Source of the DNA: Pipra filicauda
Lineage: Eukaryota > Chordata > Aves > Passeriformes > Pipridae
Reading direction: 5' to 3'
DNA length: 64,000 nucleotides
Assembly: GCF_003945595.2 (NCBI RefSeq)
Contig: NW_024104084.1
Span: 992,001 to 1,056,000 of the forward strand
A model generated the notes under the pieces. It ran no database searches. It was not told where the DNA came from and worked only from the letters and a program-made list of their open reading frames with translations. Of this stretch, positions 12,398 through 25,300 are shown piece by piece. Each line of letters begins with the position of its first letter. Position 1 is the stretch's first letter. The translations under genes were made by a program, and so were the position numbers.

Positions 12398-12460
12398 AAA
12401 AAACACATTCTGTTTTATTCACTGTATGCAAAAATAAGCATCTCTAACATTAGAAGACAG
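12398..12460 (+). other. Candidate 63-nt in-frame cassette exon
   Basis: A possible branch point CTGAT (adenine 12371, 27 nt upstream) and a clean pyrimidine tract ending tctcttctgccatctag precede a 63-nt segment. The segment is followed by the strong donor CAG|gtaagc. Its only open frame is phase 0, the phase left by the CELF4 exon: 21 codons starting KKHILFYSLY and ending NIRRQ. It would insert 21 residues without shifting the frame. I do not recognise the peptide, and codons are AT-rich like the intron, so a chance splice-site pairing or a non-coding exon remains quite possible. Confidence 0.28.
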
Positions 12461-12549
12461 GTAAGCTCATAAAACTCATATTAAACTGCTTTTAAAACAA
12501 ACAAACCAAAAAATAAAAACCCCTCTCTAACTGAAATAAAGTTGCCCTT

Positions 12550-12554
<5 letters not shown>

Positions 12555-12580
<26 letters not shown>
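12555..12580 (+). repeat. A26 homopolymer
   Basis: Uninterrupted run of 26 A preceded by 'tagttt'. No recognisable retroposon body precedes it. Confidence 0.95.
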
Positions 12581-12582
<2 letters not shown>

Positions 12583-13161
12583 AAGTTTTTCTATGTTACT
12601 GGTCATATCTGGCTCAAAATTTTACGTATATGTAAGGAAAGACCTGAACGTGGATGGGAGGGGGGAGAATGCCTTGCAAAGACTAGCCTCTCTTAAAACC
12701 TTGTAATAAGGCTTAAATGAGACATAAGTGTCATCTGGACTTCAGAAGTTCTACACATATAACATTGATTTCACTGTTCAAGCAGACTTTGAAATTTTAC
12801 GATCTTATTGCCCTTTTTTTTTTTTTAAATGTTCCAAAGCTTTTTTCCAAAAGCTTGTTAGGAAACCATTAAACCACATATCACCCTGCATGCTGTATTA
12901 TGCCAAAATTGGTATTATATTCCCTCAACTTCCCGTTTCAAAAGTTGTCTCTACTGATGTAAATTGCAATTTGGTCAGCAGTGGTAGGCTGGATGGGTTC
13001 CATTGATTAAAGTAGCCTGCTGAACACACAGCCTGCTCACCATGCCCTTTAGATTTTGAAAGAAAACACATTTAATTGTTCCCTTGGGAGAAACATGTCT
13101 GTTTTCTGAAGTTAAAAATGAAGATGAAAAGGAATAAAAACAGATTTGAGGGAAGAGACTT

Positions 13162-13163
<2 letters not shown>
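12581..13163. other. Intronic sequence, nothing identified
   Basis: Between two long A-runs. Only short ORFs, no motif or repeat recognised. Confidence 0.5.
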
Positions 13164-13214
<51 letters not shown>

Positions 13215-13290
13215 AAAAAAACCACCAACAAGAAACTAAATAAACCAACCAAAGAGACAAAAAATCCCAAACCAAAACAAAAAAGCCCCC
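13164..13290 (+). repeat. A49 homopolymer plus A/C-rich tail
   Basis: The longest homopolymer of the window (13164-13212, 49 A) is followed by about 80 nt of A/C-dominated sequence with AACC and ACC units. The minus-strand ORF across it (13072-13350) is a poly-Phe artefact. Length in an assembly may be inexact. Confidence 0.95.
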
Positions 13291-14865
13291 AACTAGTCCT
13301 GTAGAAATTATCCAGAAATTGTCTCTAAAATCTTTGGATGTCAATGTCATGGTTAAAGAGACTTCTTTTATTTTTTTTTTACACCTTATTTCCTACTTCC
13401 TATTGACCAGCAAGTAAAGGGCCTTTTGGATCTTGCTTTGGGTTAAGGAGGGAGAGGAGAGGGAGAGGAAGCTATATGCACTTTCCATTTACTAAAAAAC
13501 CCTGTAGTTTGACAGTGCTGTTCTGTTCACCAGATGAGATGAAACACCTGGGTCCTATCTGCTTGGTAAACATTAAAGTTCCATTTCACTAGTTAAAGAT
13601 TGGCTTCTGTATCCCTATAAGGCAGCCTCTAGAATACAAAGTAAACTCTTTCTTTGCTGCCCAGTCCAAAGAGCTTTGAAGAAAAAGAATACAGTTCCAG
13701 CATCCTGACAGAACCAGTGTGTTGGATGCCTGCTGTTATCTCAGCTGAGACTGGTGTATTCATCACCTTTGTGAGGGTTAACCAAGCTCAGCTTGATATG
13801 CAAAATGGGAACGGGGCTTCTCAGCCCTGAGATTTGGTGGCATCTGAAAAATAATGCACAAAAAAATAAATTATAAAGGTAGCATTGTCTTGTCTTTTTA
13901 ATTTGACAGCTTTTGGGTCTCTAAGGATGATTTCCAAGTTATTCAACAAAAGCTTTTGCTGGACCTTCATTTGCTTTATGTGTTATTCAATGACAACTTT
14001 TCTCTCTGACGTGTCTGCCATAGGAGGATCAATCTAATTTTATGTACAACTGTAAAGATGAATGATAAGTAGAAAGGATTCAGGCAAGTACAAGCTGAAT
14101 AAATTATAAAGGGCAAATGATGACAGGGCTGGGGGTCCCAAGAGACAGTGATATGATAACAGAAACTAAAGACGAATTTATGATGGATGTAGTTAGCATG
14201 TACTGAGGCTGTTAATTCTTCAGGGTAGTTTTACAACTTCTTGTGATTGGAGCAATCAAAGTATTTCATTTTAAAGAGATGCTGTATATTTTCACTTGTC
14301 TGTTCTGCATATTTGTATGTATGTCCTCATTCACATGCATAGCAGTAAACTCCCATAGGCTAGTCAAGCTTACCTCCCATCAAAGGACCTCTATTCTCCA
14401 AACCATAATGCCACTGTTTATGCATAAATAAATAGATAATGTATAACAATTTGAGGGCAAAGCTGGATCTTAGGAAAAAAAAAAGTTTGCATTTTCATAG
14501 AACGCAGCAATCAAATTTTTTTACACCCTGCAAGCAGCTGAGCACCTTCAGCTACCTTCAAAGCCAAGCCTAGAGACTGAGTTAGCTCACAGATCCCTGA
14601 TGAAAAATGCTATATAACAAGTTTCAGGTAGGTCAAATTTTGGGCTTAAGCTGCTTTAAGAGCAGCTGATGCAGCATCATAAAGTTAGAAGCAAATCTGA
14701 TCTCAGAGCAGTTCTTGATTGCATTTCATTCATACTCTTATTTCTAACTCTTGTTCCTTATTATTAAGGATATTTGCATGAAAATGATCTTTTCTCCTTC
14801 CTCTGAAGAGTTATCTCTTGTCTGTGAGTAATGCTTACTCTGGCCTACATTTGTGAATGCCATGG
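13291..14865. other. Intronic sequence, nothing identified
   Basis: A GA-rich block at about 13447-13472 is the only compositional feature. No exon, RNA gene or repeat recognised. Confidence 0.5.
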
Positions 14866-14955
14866 CTTGATTCTGACTTCATTTACACAAGTGTAAATCA
14901 GCAGTGATCTGATCGAGGTCAAGGGATTTATATGGCGTAGGAAAGAGCAGACTCA
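14866..14955 (+). repeat. Ancient amniote palindromic interspersed repeat
   Basis: 'cttgattctgacttcattt', then 'acacaagtgtaaatcagcag', then an eroded 'gaggtcaagggatttat', then 'gagcagactcag'. The order and spacing match the old amniote unit 'gattctgatctcacttaca', 'ccagtgtaaatcaggag', 'gaagtcaatggagtta', 'gagagcagaatcagg'. Recognised by eye; a RepeatMasker family name cannot be assigned safely. Confidence 0.5.
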
Positions 14956-17900
14956 GCTATATTTATCACTGCTGAAATGATGTCATCGTGAAAAGTACCA
15001 TAGCTCTAAATGAGGAAACATATTTTTACCAAGAATCTTTGCATGCGAATATATGATCTCACAGAACTCTGAGCGTCCCTGACACCTGCTGGGCCATTCA
15101 ATAGCTCCCATGGGCTTTTTACTAGAGAGAGGTCCCAGTTCTAAACTGTAGGAATTAAAGGTGGTTCAACATTAGATACTAATGAACCCTAAGCACTTCT
15201 ATTCCAAGTTGCATAGCCCTACTGATTCAGCAGTGATGGGATACCGGGAATAACTTGCAAGCAACAAGCCTCGTCTCATCATCCCATGTTCCCAGTCACA
15301 AAGAGATAGAGGAAGAGGACAGGCACCCTTTAACACTTCATTCTTTCAGTCATATGGATGATAGAGTGTAACATTACCTAGTCCAGGAGTCATTGTTCAT
15401 AGGCTAACCTTTCCACAAACACCCACTTCCCACGTTTGCACTACATAGTAATGGAGAATCATGTACTGGTTGTGATCTGTAGCACAAGGCCTATGTAAGC
15501 TTTTAGCAAAGCACTTAGTCAAAAATCCTGTATAACTACGGGATTTGGATTTCTACCTATGTAGATGGTGATATGCCCATCTATACTGTAGGTTTGCCAG
15601 GGACAGCTGTACTGCTCTCAGCCTACACTGGTGTAAGCTCTCTGTCCTACGTTTCTCATGCAGTGTATGCATACCTTAAAATCATTCAGATACTCAGTGA
15701 CAAGAAAGTAATTTTTTTTTAAGTACAAAGGTTGAAGGCCACACACAAGAGTGATGGACGTATGTATACCTACCACCGAGATAATTATCGTTGAACCCCA
15801 CAGACCCATGTCTTGGTCTAATTTAATTTAAATAGCACATATAATAGCAATGAAAACATGAAAACATGGGCTTGAATGCTGTGGAGCAACTACATTCCCT
15901 GACTGCAATTCCTAGAGGGTGTTTATGTAGTAAGGACTTGAATCTTGCCTGAAACATTATTTCTGTTAGTGCTACTTATGCTATGTAGGTTAAGAACATC
16001 TACGGATGCTGAAAACATTTCAGTTGCAGAGTAGACAGGCTGCAAGCCTTACTGTGTGAAATCCAGACACTGGCTGCAGATCTTTAAAAAAAAAAAAAAA
16101 TTAAAAAGCTGTGTTTCCTATATTAAATAATCTAAAAGCATGATTCACGCATTAAACTTGAAACTGTTCTTTAAGTGAAGAACACCTTTTAAAGAACTAT
16201 CTCAGCTGGAATGCTTTTGGGAGTGGCAAAAACTGTCCTGTCTCTCCACTTACGGATAACTTCTGATAGGACTTGACGTGATGTAACCCATTTAGCTTCT
16301 GTGTTTCCCTTCTGCTGCACTCTTACTTTGGCAGGGAGAAAGTGGTGGGGATCGACTGACCATGAGATTGCACTATCAGTTCAGGCAAGCAGGTATCTTA
16401 AGTGACTTTGCTCTGTTGAGTAGCTGCAGTGAGAGACTTACAGTGGCACCACATGTATGAGTTGCTGCACTTGGCAGGTTCCCAGCAATGTCAAATCTCT
16501 CTGATTAGTTTCTGTAAGTACAAGGACAAAATTAAGCCTAACCTATTTTTCAAAGAAGAAATGTGCATTTCCCATTTTTCTCTTTAATGGGAACTTCTTA
16601 TATCTTGTTTCCCATACTTTTTCTCCCCTCCCCTTCCCACCATGTCATCCCTTTTAAAAAAAAAAAATCTTGTTAAAATACAATTTCTTGTAAAAACATG
16701 TGCCTTCTAATTTCTTTGATTTCTCTAACATATTTCAACCTTGATATGCATTCATTTTCAGCACCAAATGAATCCTGTCGTGCTAAGGTAGTTGTTCCCT
16801 TTCTTTCCCCTTAGGTGTGGTAAACTACAGTCCTCGAAGCCTCTGCTACTTTCTAGTGTGTATTTTCTTTGGCATGTTGTGAAAAATGACTGTTTTGATC
16901 ACTGGCAGGTTTTGGCAGAGCAAGTCTTGTCCAGCTATAACTAATCCATTCCAAGTTTAGGTTGCTCCTTCAAACAGATGAAGAAAATTTATTTTCTCTT
17001 GTTCTTAGAACGACTCAGTAATTTCTATGCTAGTGCAGTGACTTTGCATGGTAAATACGTAACTGATAAGACATGCTGGCATGAGTTTCTTATTTCATTT
17101 ATAGCTTTGATCACTGGAAGAGCATTTTGTTTTCAGGATGGTAAAACTGGAATCAGTTTTTTTCGGTCTTTTTATTTACGGTTAGCTTACTGTCAAGGTC
17201 TTCCTTGGTAAATATCTGAGATGTTGCTTCTGTCCTTTGCATTACTTTGTAGTGTCCTTTCTCAATAAAGTCACACTAGTGTCTCATGTCTGGCTGAACA
17301 TCATTTTCTCCTTTTCTCCTCCATCCCATCTTATCCTGCACGTCTTTCCTTGCCATTTCTTATCTCCCTTGTAGATTTGCTGGAGACATTAGCCTATGTT
17401 CCTGTAATGCCTACTTGGTGAAATGAGTTGAGATTACAGCTGCTGAGGAGGAGCACCTTACTTCCCGTATATTTTTCCCAGACAAAAGTAGAGACTTAAC
17501 TTGCTGATCCTGTTCACATTTTGTGGCGCCACACACATACAGACTGCAGAGTTGGCTTGTTCTAAATCTGATGTCTCTGAAAATTATGAGGCTTGGTGTA
17601 TATAAGTTTTTCAATGTACATTTGTGTTGCCTAAGAGAAACAAGGCAGCCAGGAGAGGGTTGTACATGCTATGTTCTCTTGTCTATTCTTCCTTAGAGCA
17701 ACTGGGGAGGGACTAGGGATTGATTTCTGTGTCCCTGCTTATCCTGCACAGGGGAAGGGAGGTGGGATGTATACAGGGGGGCAAACCTTGCAGGATAGCT
17801 GTTTTGGTGGTAGCAGCCTCCTACTCCCACCTTGTTATTTTTTCTGCTACTGCACCTTCACGTTGCTTGACATGACACATGCTTTCACCTGGGCGGGGAG

Positions 17901-20597
17901 AAGCTAAGACACTCCCGGGGAAGCTGGGCATGTGTCACTAGCATTCAACAAACACAGGGTTTCTGAGAAGATCCTGAGAAAATGCTTGCATCTGTGGGCT
18001 TTGTATGTTTTTTCTGGAAACTATAGTACAGGCTTTACAAATGTGGATATACTACAAAGAGTAAAATACAGATGTGACTCCCTTCAAAGGTAGTGTCTCC
18101 TGTCCCAGTCGAGGTCCCAAATTTATCTATATTGCTACGTGTTTCTCTTTTATTTTTATTCTATTAAGCCTTAAATCTTTTCCATCAGCACTCTGAACCC
18201 AAGCTGCCATAGCACAATGGTAATGCCTCTAAAGTGAGCCTGTCCAAACTAATTTAGCCGTCCTTGTTGAGTGAAGTGCAACAATTAAGCAGACAGCACA
18301 AATGGGTCCATATAAATCGAGTATTTACAATTATTCCGGTTTGGATAATCTAATGTGATATTCACTGTGAAGCTGAAAAATATGTTTTCCAGTGAGGAGG
18401 GGCTCTTATTCAGCACTCTTGTTGGCTGGATGTAAAGTCGAAGTAACTCCATGGGCTCTTGCGGAGTTTAAGCTTCTTTACATCAGTGCAGCTCAAATGA
18501 GAATCTCATCCTCTTTCTTTAGATGCTCTGTGAAGCTGCCTCCCTTCAGCTGTGCTTGCACTTTGGAGACACAACCAGGGAAGCTGGAAGGTCATTTTTT
18601 TTTTTTTCTTTCCCTTGGCCAGGGTTGAGTTGCGAACTCACTCACTTTGGGGAATCCAGCTTCCTTTGAGCACCTCTTCCCTCTCCAGCACTGAAACACT
18701 GACTGACAACTTGAGTTACTTTCCAGAGCTGGCATTGCTGCTGGCTTTCTGCATAGCATTGGATCAGACCCCCTCATTACTGGTGCCTCTCTTTCTTGGT
18801 AATAGCACCTTATGGCTGTGTCCTGCCTTTCCACTAATTTCAGCTGAAAACTCTAGCAATCCCAGTTGAAAGGCAGAGGATTTATGCCAGCAGAACTATG
18901 TTAAAAGGCAGATTGCTGCTACTTTCTGCTTCATTTCTTTTCAGGAAACATTGCTCCTCCTTCCCTCCTCCTGGTCCCTGCCTCTGCTCAAGCAACACAC
19001 TGTGTTGCTGGGCAATTTTCACCAACTTAATCACATTTGGGCCCAGTGTTTTTCCTGCAGACCCTTGAGTGTGCAGTGCTTAGGCCTTGGTTATTAGTTT
19101 ACACAATAAATGAAGCCCATTAGAGGAGGATAATCAGGGCTTGGAGAAGGCCACCTCACTCGTTATCTGAGGAGGTTATGTTAAGCCTCTGTAGTTATTA
19201 ATCATACTTTCCCATGCAGATAGCTGAAGATTAAGAGTCACATTTATCCTCTTTGCTCCTCATTCTTTCACACTGATGTGCAAATGCTCCTTATAATCGT
19301 TATTATGATTGTTCATAGCCCATCCAGGCAGCCAGTCAGCTCCTGAGATGTCACTTGAAGTCTTGCACCTATCCGTGGTGGCCTGATGATACAGATCAGG
19401 GCCACTGGAGGTCTCTCCGTTTATAACTTGAAAAACATCCTTGAGAGTCCTAGAAAGTCTCTGCTAGCTATTATTGAATTGCAGTGTCTTGTCCAGAGGC
19501 CAAGAGAATTTTGAACAGAAGCCGACACTATTATAAGAGCCAAGTTTAACAGCAACCCTCTTGATTTCACTTGCTTTGCTTTTTAATACCAGCTCTAACC
19601 TTGAACTTTGACTAAGATGATATGCTACCTTGTGGTTTTTTGAAATCTAGCCTAGTGCCCTTCTAATCAGCACAAATGACCCTTTTTCCATTTTTAAAGC
19701 ACTTAAGTCAACTGAGAGAAAAACAGATCTGTACCAGGTGGACTCAACATTGTTTAAAAAAATTGAAGCATTTCTTCCACCAGAGAAAATTATTTTTCAA
19801 TTTTTTTTTTCCCCTTAGAAATATTTTCAGGGTTTTTTCTGTCTCTGTTATCACACTCACACAAAACAACTCCCCGGAAAATCTTAATCAAAACCCGGGT
19901 ACTTGGGGAAAAGAGTTGAAGTCTTTTCTCCAATGACTTAAGTTGTAGAGCATTTGCTTCAATAAAATTACAGTTAAAGCAACAGTTAGCAACCAGCTCC
20001 ATTCAGCATATAGAGACTGCACAACCCTTCAATTGCAGATCACATCAGTGTACAATTACTTTCATCTCCTTGCACGCCCATTACTTTTCTTTGTATCTAC
20101 TACCAACTTTACAGAAAACTGTTTTTCCTGTGAGTGGGTTTAGCTTCTGAAGCAGTAGCCATGTCAGTGATAAACAGAAATCTTAAACCAGGGAGTCCAC
20201 AGCATCTATCATGCAAATTACAAATCACCTGTTCATCCAGTTGCTAAAACCTAGATGTACTCTGAACCTGGAGTGTGAGTTACTATATATGTAAGTTTCT
20301 GTATCATAAAATTACTTTCCAGCCTGTCAGGAAAGTCAATGTTTCCAGAATGAACACTTCGCGTCATTTCTCCTTTGACTGAAGCAAATAGAACTCCAAA
20401 GCCTCATTTCTCCTTAAGTCTAAGCGAATCTGTTTCCCTCACACTTGGAATGATAACACTAATAGGCAATGCTTATCTTTCACAAATGCTGTGCTCAAAT
20501 ACTGATTCTGCATATCTAGGGGAAATCAACACCACTGTCTTGACTTGGAGGTGTACTAGTCTCTGTTATTCTGTTATTCATATCTGGTGTTTCCTTC
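14956..20597. other. Intronic sequence with weak exon-like and enhancer-like blocks
   Basis: Holds A15-type runs near 16086, an exon-like 58-nt segment at 16335-16392, and a block at 19075-19335. That block has repeated homeodomain-type TTAATC and GATTAAG sites and a GATAATC that could mark a conserved non-coding element. No gene product is recognisable. Confidence 0.45.
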
Positions 20598-20621
20598 TTT
20601 TTTTTTTTTTTTTTTTTTTTT
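20598..20621 (-). repeat. T24 homopolymer
   Basis: Twenty-four T on the + strand, followed 90 nt later by another T/G-rich tract (20708-20750). Seen directly. Confidence 0.9.
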
Positions 20622-21419
20622 GGTATTTTTGTCCTAACCTATACAGTGTGCTTGGTAATGTATAAGACTCTTGCCAGGGATTTATGCTTTTGGATTTAGT
20701 TTTGGGTGTTTTTTTTTTTGTTAGTTTGGTTTTTTTATTATTTATTTTTAATGAAAGTATTTTCTCTAGAAAATGTCAATTTGAGACCTTTCCATTTGAG
20801 GGATCATGGTGGGTTTGGTCATGCATTTATTTGAGACTGAGTTTTGGATCTGATAGAAAATTCTTGCTGAATTGAAAAGGCCAGAAAAGCAGAAATCAAC
20901 CCAAACAGGCAGGCATGACATTTGCTTGACATACGGAGCTTCCCTGATACAAATCCCTGCCTTACCTAATTCAAACTAAAAAGTGAACAGGCGCAGGCTT
21001 TTCCCTGCCCTCCACAGTTAAATTTCCTGCTCACCCGGTTCTTGGCTGTTTGAAGATATTTGCACATGTGCTTCCTTTATTTTCTTCTCCCCTCCCTCTA
21101 TTTTACAGAAATGCTAAGTAATTTACTGGAAATGCTAAGGACTTTTTTGAGTGGATGAAGATTTTGATATGGGTCATTGAGGCACAATATCAGACGTGGC
21201 TGATTTTAAGATGAGTATATAGGTTCTTGACATGTTGTAATGAGAGTGGACCAGGCATACAGACTGGGAGTTTGCTGTACCTGACCTCAGGTTTCATTAA
21301 GATGTTGGCAGCTCCTCAGTTGTCTTTCTAAAAACTGGTCTCCTTTGTCTTCCATTAAGTGGGAAAGTGAGGCTGTGAGAAAGTGTACAGAGAAAATACC
21401 TGTGATAAAGTGTAGTTTT
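20622..21419. other. Intronic sequence, nothing identified
   Basis: T/G-rich at its start, otherwise plain intron. No ORF with a plausible product. Confidence 0.5.
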
Positions 21420-21660
21420 GAGGGCTGAACTAGAACCAGGGTTTTAGAAATCTAGATTCAATACTTGCCCGTGGGACAGAAGTCAATGAACTCACCTTTG
21501 CCTGTATATCCTACCTACAAAATGGAGCTAATTAACCTTCCCCTGGTGTTATCTTTTTGATTAGTAGACATTTAGAGTTCTCCAGAGTAGGATTTTTCCT
21601 TTCATATGCATCTGTGTTTTCGTACAGTGCTTAGCAGTGACAGCTCCTGCTTTTGACTAC
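21420..21660 (+). repeat. Ancient MIR-like SINE / LINE tail
   Basis: Shows in order 'agattcaatacttgccc', 'tcaatgaactcacctttgcc', 'ctacctacaaaatggagcta', then 'gagttctccagagtagg', then 'gtacagtgcttagca'. This is the order of the MIR/L3-like amniote unit: 'gcaagtcacttaacctct', 'cccatctgtaaaatgggga', 'gagctctttggggcaggga', 'gtacagcgcctagcaca'. Old, about 60-70% alike by eye. Confidence 0.55.
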
Positions 21661-22337
21661 AGTGTCCTAGACATTCCTGTGATGCTGACAAAGGATGATA
21701 ACTGTTGGGAGGGAAAAGCTTTCTTCCAATGTAAGGTGATGGCTCAGGATGATTCTTGCCTTTCAGAAAGGGGCTGCCTCTCTTCTCTTGCTCATGATTG
21801 ACCTGAAAATAAATAAGGGAAGAGTGACATCCTTACTATTGCTTTTTTTTTTCTTCTTTTTATTTAAATTTTCTCTTAGACTCATGCTGTACTTGTCCAT
21901 ACTGTGTTTGACATCTCTAATAAAATTTGGGTCAGATATACTTTTCAATAAAAAGAGGCATCCTACAAACAGTCCCATGCTTACGTTAGGATCATGTCAA
22001 GAATAATAGAGACTATTGTCATTGCAGTGAACCTCTGCATTGTATTAAGTATTCCTCACTTCTCTCCTCTCTGCTTCTCTCCAAAACATAATACAAGATG
22101 CCCATCGTGTTCTACCACATCTCTCCAAAGGGCGCAGAAAGGGAAGTTGGTTAGCAGGGAGCAAAGCTCCCTAAGTTACTCTAGCATCAATAAGCACGGG
22201 GAAAAAGTGAAGCATTTGCCTTGCCTTGCTCGATCGTATGTCTCCTCTTGCCTTATGTGAGTGAGACTTCCATGAAGAAAGAAAGTTTTTTGTCGAGGCA
22301 AATTTCAGGTTTTTCTTGTTATTCCTCATGGTTTTTT
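21661..22337. other. Intronic sequence, nothing identified
   Basis: Contains a short T-run at about 21842 and an A/T-rich stretch. No gene or repeat recognised. Confidence 0.5.
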
Positions 22338-22360
22338 GTTGTTGGTTGTTGTTGTTGTTT
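22338..22360 (+). repeat. (GTT)n microsatellite
   Basis: GTT units with one GGTT interruption. In pre-mRNA this is a U/G-rich tract of the kind CELF proteins bind, but it is far from the exon. Confidence 0.8.
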
Positions 22361-25300
22361 TTCTGTGAATGAATAGTGTCCTGGAGAGAGATGAGGGAAT
22401 CACATGTTGGCACATGAAAGAGATGGTCCTAGGCGACTTCCTTTCAGTATTATCTGCTCAAGGTCTCCCCTGCTGCTCAAAGGTCCACAAATTTCAGACT
22501 CCTGTATATAGAAGGGGTCCTATCTTTTGTCTTAGCACTGAGATTCCCTGCTATGTCTGTACGCTGTCCACCCACATAAGAAAAATTCATGTGATACCCA
22601 AACCTGCACCAACCTCTGACCTGTTTACATCTGGGGATGGCTCTTGGCCTCAATTGCCTCATACATCTTGGCCTGATAGCATTAAATCAACACCCACAGC
22701 AGTGTGATGGCTTTGTATACCACCTTTTTGTTTATCATCTGTTTCTAGCCCTCAGGAACACTTTCTACACTGAGCCTCAGTCAAACCTCTTCCAATTCAG
22801 ATGAGACAATGGGAAATAAAGAGAAGGGACCACTGATTTCATTTCACTCAGATCTCACAAAAGGCTCTGAAGACAGAAGCTGCTCTGATATGCTTTTGTT
22901 GGACATTTTCTGCCCCCGAATAGTAGTTTCTGGGTTAGATGGTGAAATCTAGTTTCCCCCAAAGTGCAACACCTGCTCTCCTCTGTACAAAACCCGTTTT
23001 CACTTGACCAGTGTATCAAGAATTCAGTGTAATCTGCTTGGCACTGAACACCTTCCCTTTCTGTCTCTCCTCTCCCTTCTTTTTCCAAAGCCTAGTGACA
23101 TCCTTTGCTATATTTGAGGTGCTAGCATAGATCAAAGTCCTCCCAGGATCAAACGACGTGCTGCATACAATCCTTACGGTTACAAACAAGGTCTTTCACT
23201 GACAGAAACACGTTTCTGTGCTGCATTTTCAGCAGCCTATCAGACTTGATTCAAGGGTAGCTTTTGATTTCACAAGGAAAATCTCTTCTGCCCTTCCCCC
23301 TCAGTTCTTCAGAAGGAGGAGGAGGGGAAAAACACTCAGTTTGTCTGGAAGAAAAAGGAAAAGGGCTTTCTTGAAATTTGGAGAGAGATTTAATATTCCC
23401 ATGCTATCTACTTTATTTGCTGTATCAAGCAGAAGACAGGGAACTTTAACGAAGGATGAATGTATCTAATACAAAAAAGCAAGAATGAGAGGACTGAGAC
23501 ACTTGCCTGAGTGTCTCTTACGTCATTCTGATGGTATTTTTTAGTATCTTGTAGTCTTCACTTCCCAAAAAGATTCTTCCTGTTCAAATATCCCTTCAAT
23601 AAGACCTTTGATGTTTGAAGTGACAGGTGGGTCCAGGATATGTTTTGAAAGTTGGATAAATGATTCTCATTACAGGATACTAGTTACTATGGGCAACTAT
23701 TTCCTGTGAGTCTTTTCTTTGTACAGCTTCAAGCAAACCTTCAAAGGAGATGAAGTAAAAATATAAGTATTAATGTACAGTTTTCTGACTAGCTTGTATC
23801 TTTTGTATTCTATCTCTTGGGGGTTCTGAAAAGCTTTCTGAAAATTTAAGTGACGTAGAGGCTGAAAATTGAATGCAAATACTAATTTTGCAAATCCCAT
23901 TTGTAGAGGTTCTCTTTAGTTTCCAGTACTCTGAAAACACACTTTGCTGCACAACTTGGGGTCTTGTTGTGGTTTTTTTCTTTTTTTTCCAGAACACTTG
24001 ATAAAAATCCCTTTTATATTATTTTCAAAAGACAATTTTGTTTGGACCTTGGAAGAAAACCCAACAATATATTATCTTTGCCAGTTCTTATACAGTCAGA
24101 AAAATGCAAAAGTAAGGAGTGTAAAAAATAAATAATACACCTCTCCACACTAATGGAAGAAAAATCTATATTTTTGCTAGGGAAAATAATTGCTGATTAA
24201 TATTTCTGAACGAATATATTCCATAATTCACATTCTATTATTAAAAAATCAATCAATAGAGAGCTCTTTTTAATAATTAAGTTCAGGAATGTTACTGTTT
24301 ACTCATAGTGTTTCTGAGTTTGGAGCTGTTCTGGTTCATCTTGAATCATAGCAATGGAAAGAAGCACTTACTTATAAGAGGTATACGGATGAAACATATT
24401 GCTTTCAAGAAGAAAATTAGAAATCCTCCCTTGATGCTCACTTCATCAGGGTCTGTTTATTTGCCAGAAGAGTCTTAGTTGCATTCCTAGCTGATATTTC
24501 TTCTCTAATTTTGAGCATCCACTCTTCTTAGGTTACAAGTAGCTGGCTCACAGGTCCTCAGAAGATATGAAAAAATGTCGAGGACACATACTTTGAAAAA
24601 CTGTTTTTCAGGAAGCAGAAACACGAACCCATTTCAATCTGTGATTACCCATTATGGGATCACACAGTCGCTGGCTTGCCTCAATGGCCTCTCTTCTGGA
24701 GAGCATGCAGGGTAAACAACTGTTAATTTCCTTGCTACATAAAGTGTATTTTCTGTCTTATCTGAAAAGAGGAGGTGCTAGTTTCCCTCTGAAGAGTTTC
24801 TTTGTTTATTGGTTTGCAGGAGACAATCAGGAGAGAAAGGTCTCTAATCACCACATGTTCAAGTGAGATGCAGTGTGCCTTTCTTTCCCACAGTTAATTA
24901 CTTCAAATTCTTTCCTCACAAAGAAAAATATGCTAAGATCTAAGTTTCTTTAGCAAGAAAAATCCCCACTGATCATTACAGATAGCTGGTGTGGTAAGTC
25001 CGATGTGTAGCAGCACAGCACAGAGAAAAGGGTCAAATAATTATGAATTCACACAATGGAATGAAAGTTCAAACCTCCACAAAGCATGAAATGGTTACAC
25101 AGAACAAATAGAAGTGTGTACCTATGCATTTTAATATGAGGAAATGTGCGTAATACATGGGAGGCATTGAAAGATTTGTTGTGGATTCTGACAAGTTCGC
25201 TGAAAATCTAACAAATTTTCAAATCCATTCTGCAGGTAATTATCCACCTCTGAATCCAAATCTCATCTCCTTGCCTATCTTCAAAGAAATAAATTCAAAA

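Noticed and set aside
13072..13350. Minus-strand ORF of 92 codons
   Set aside because: It is the translation of the A49 tract (poly-Phe).
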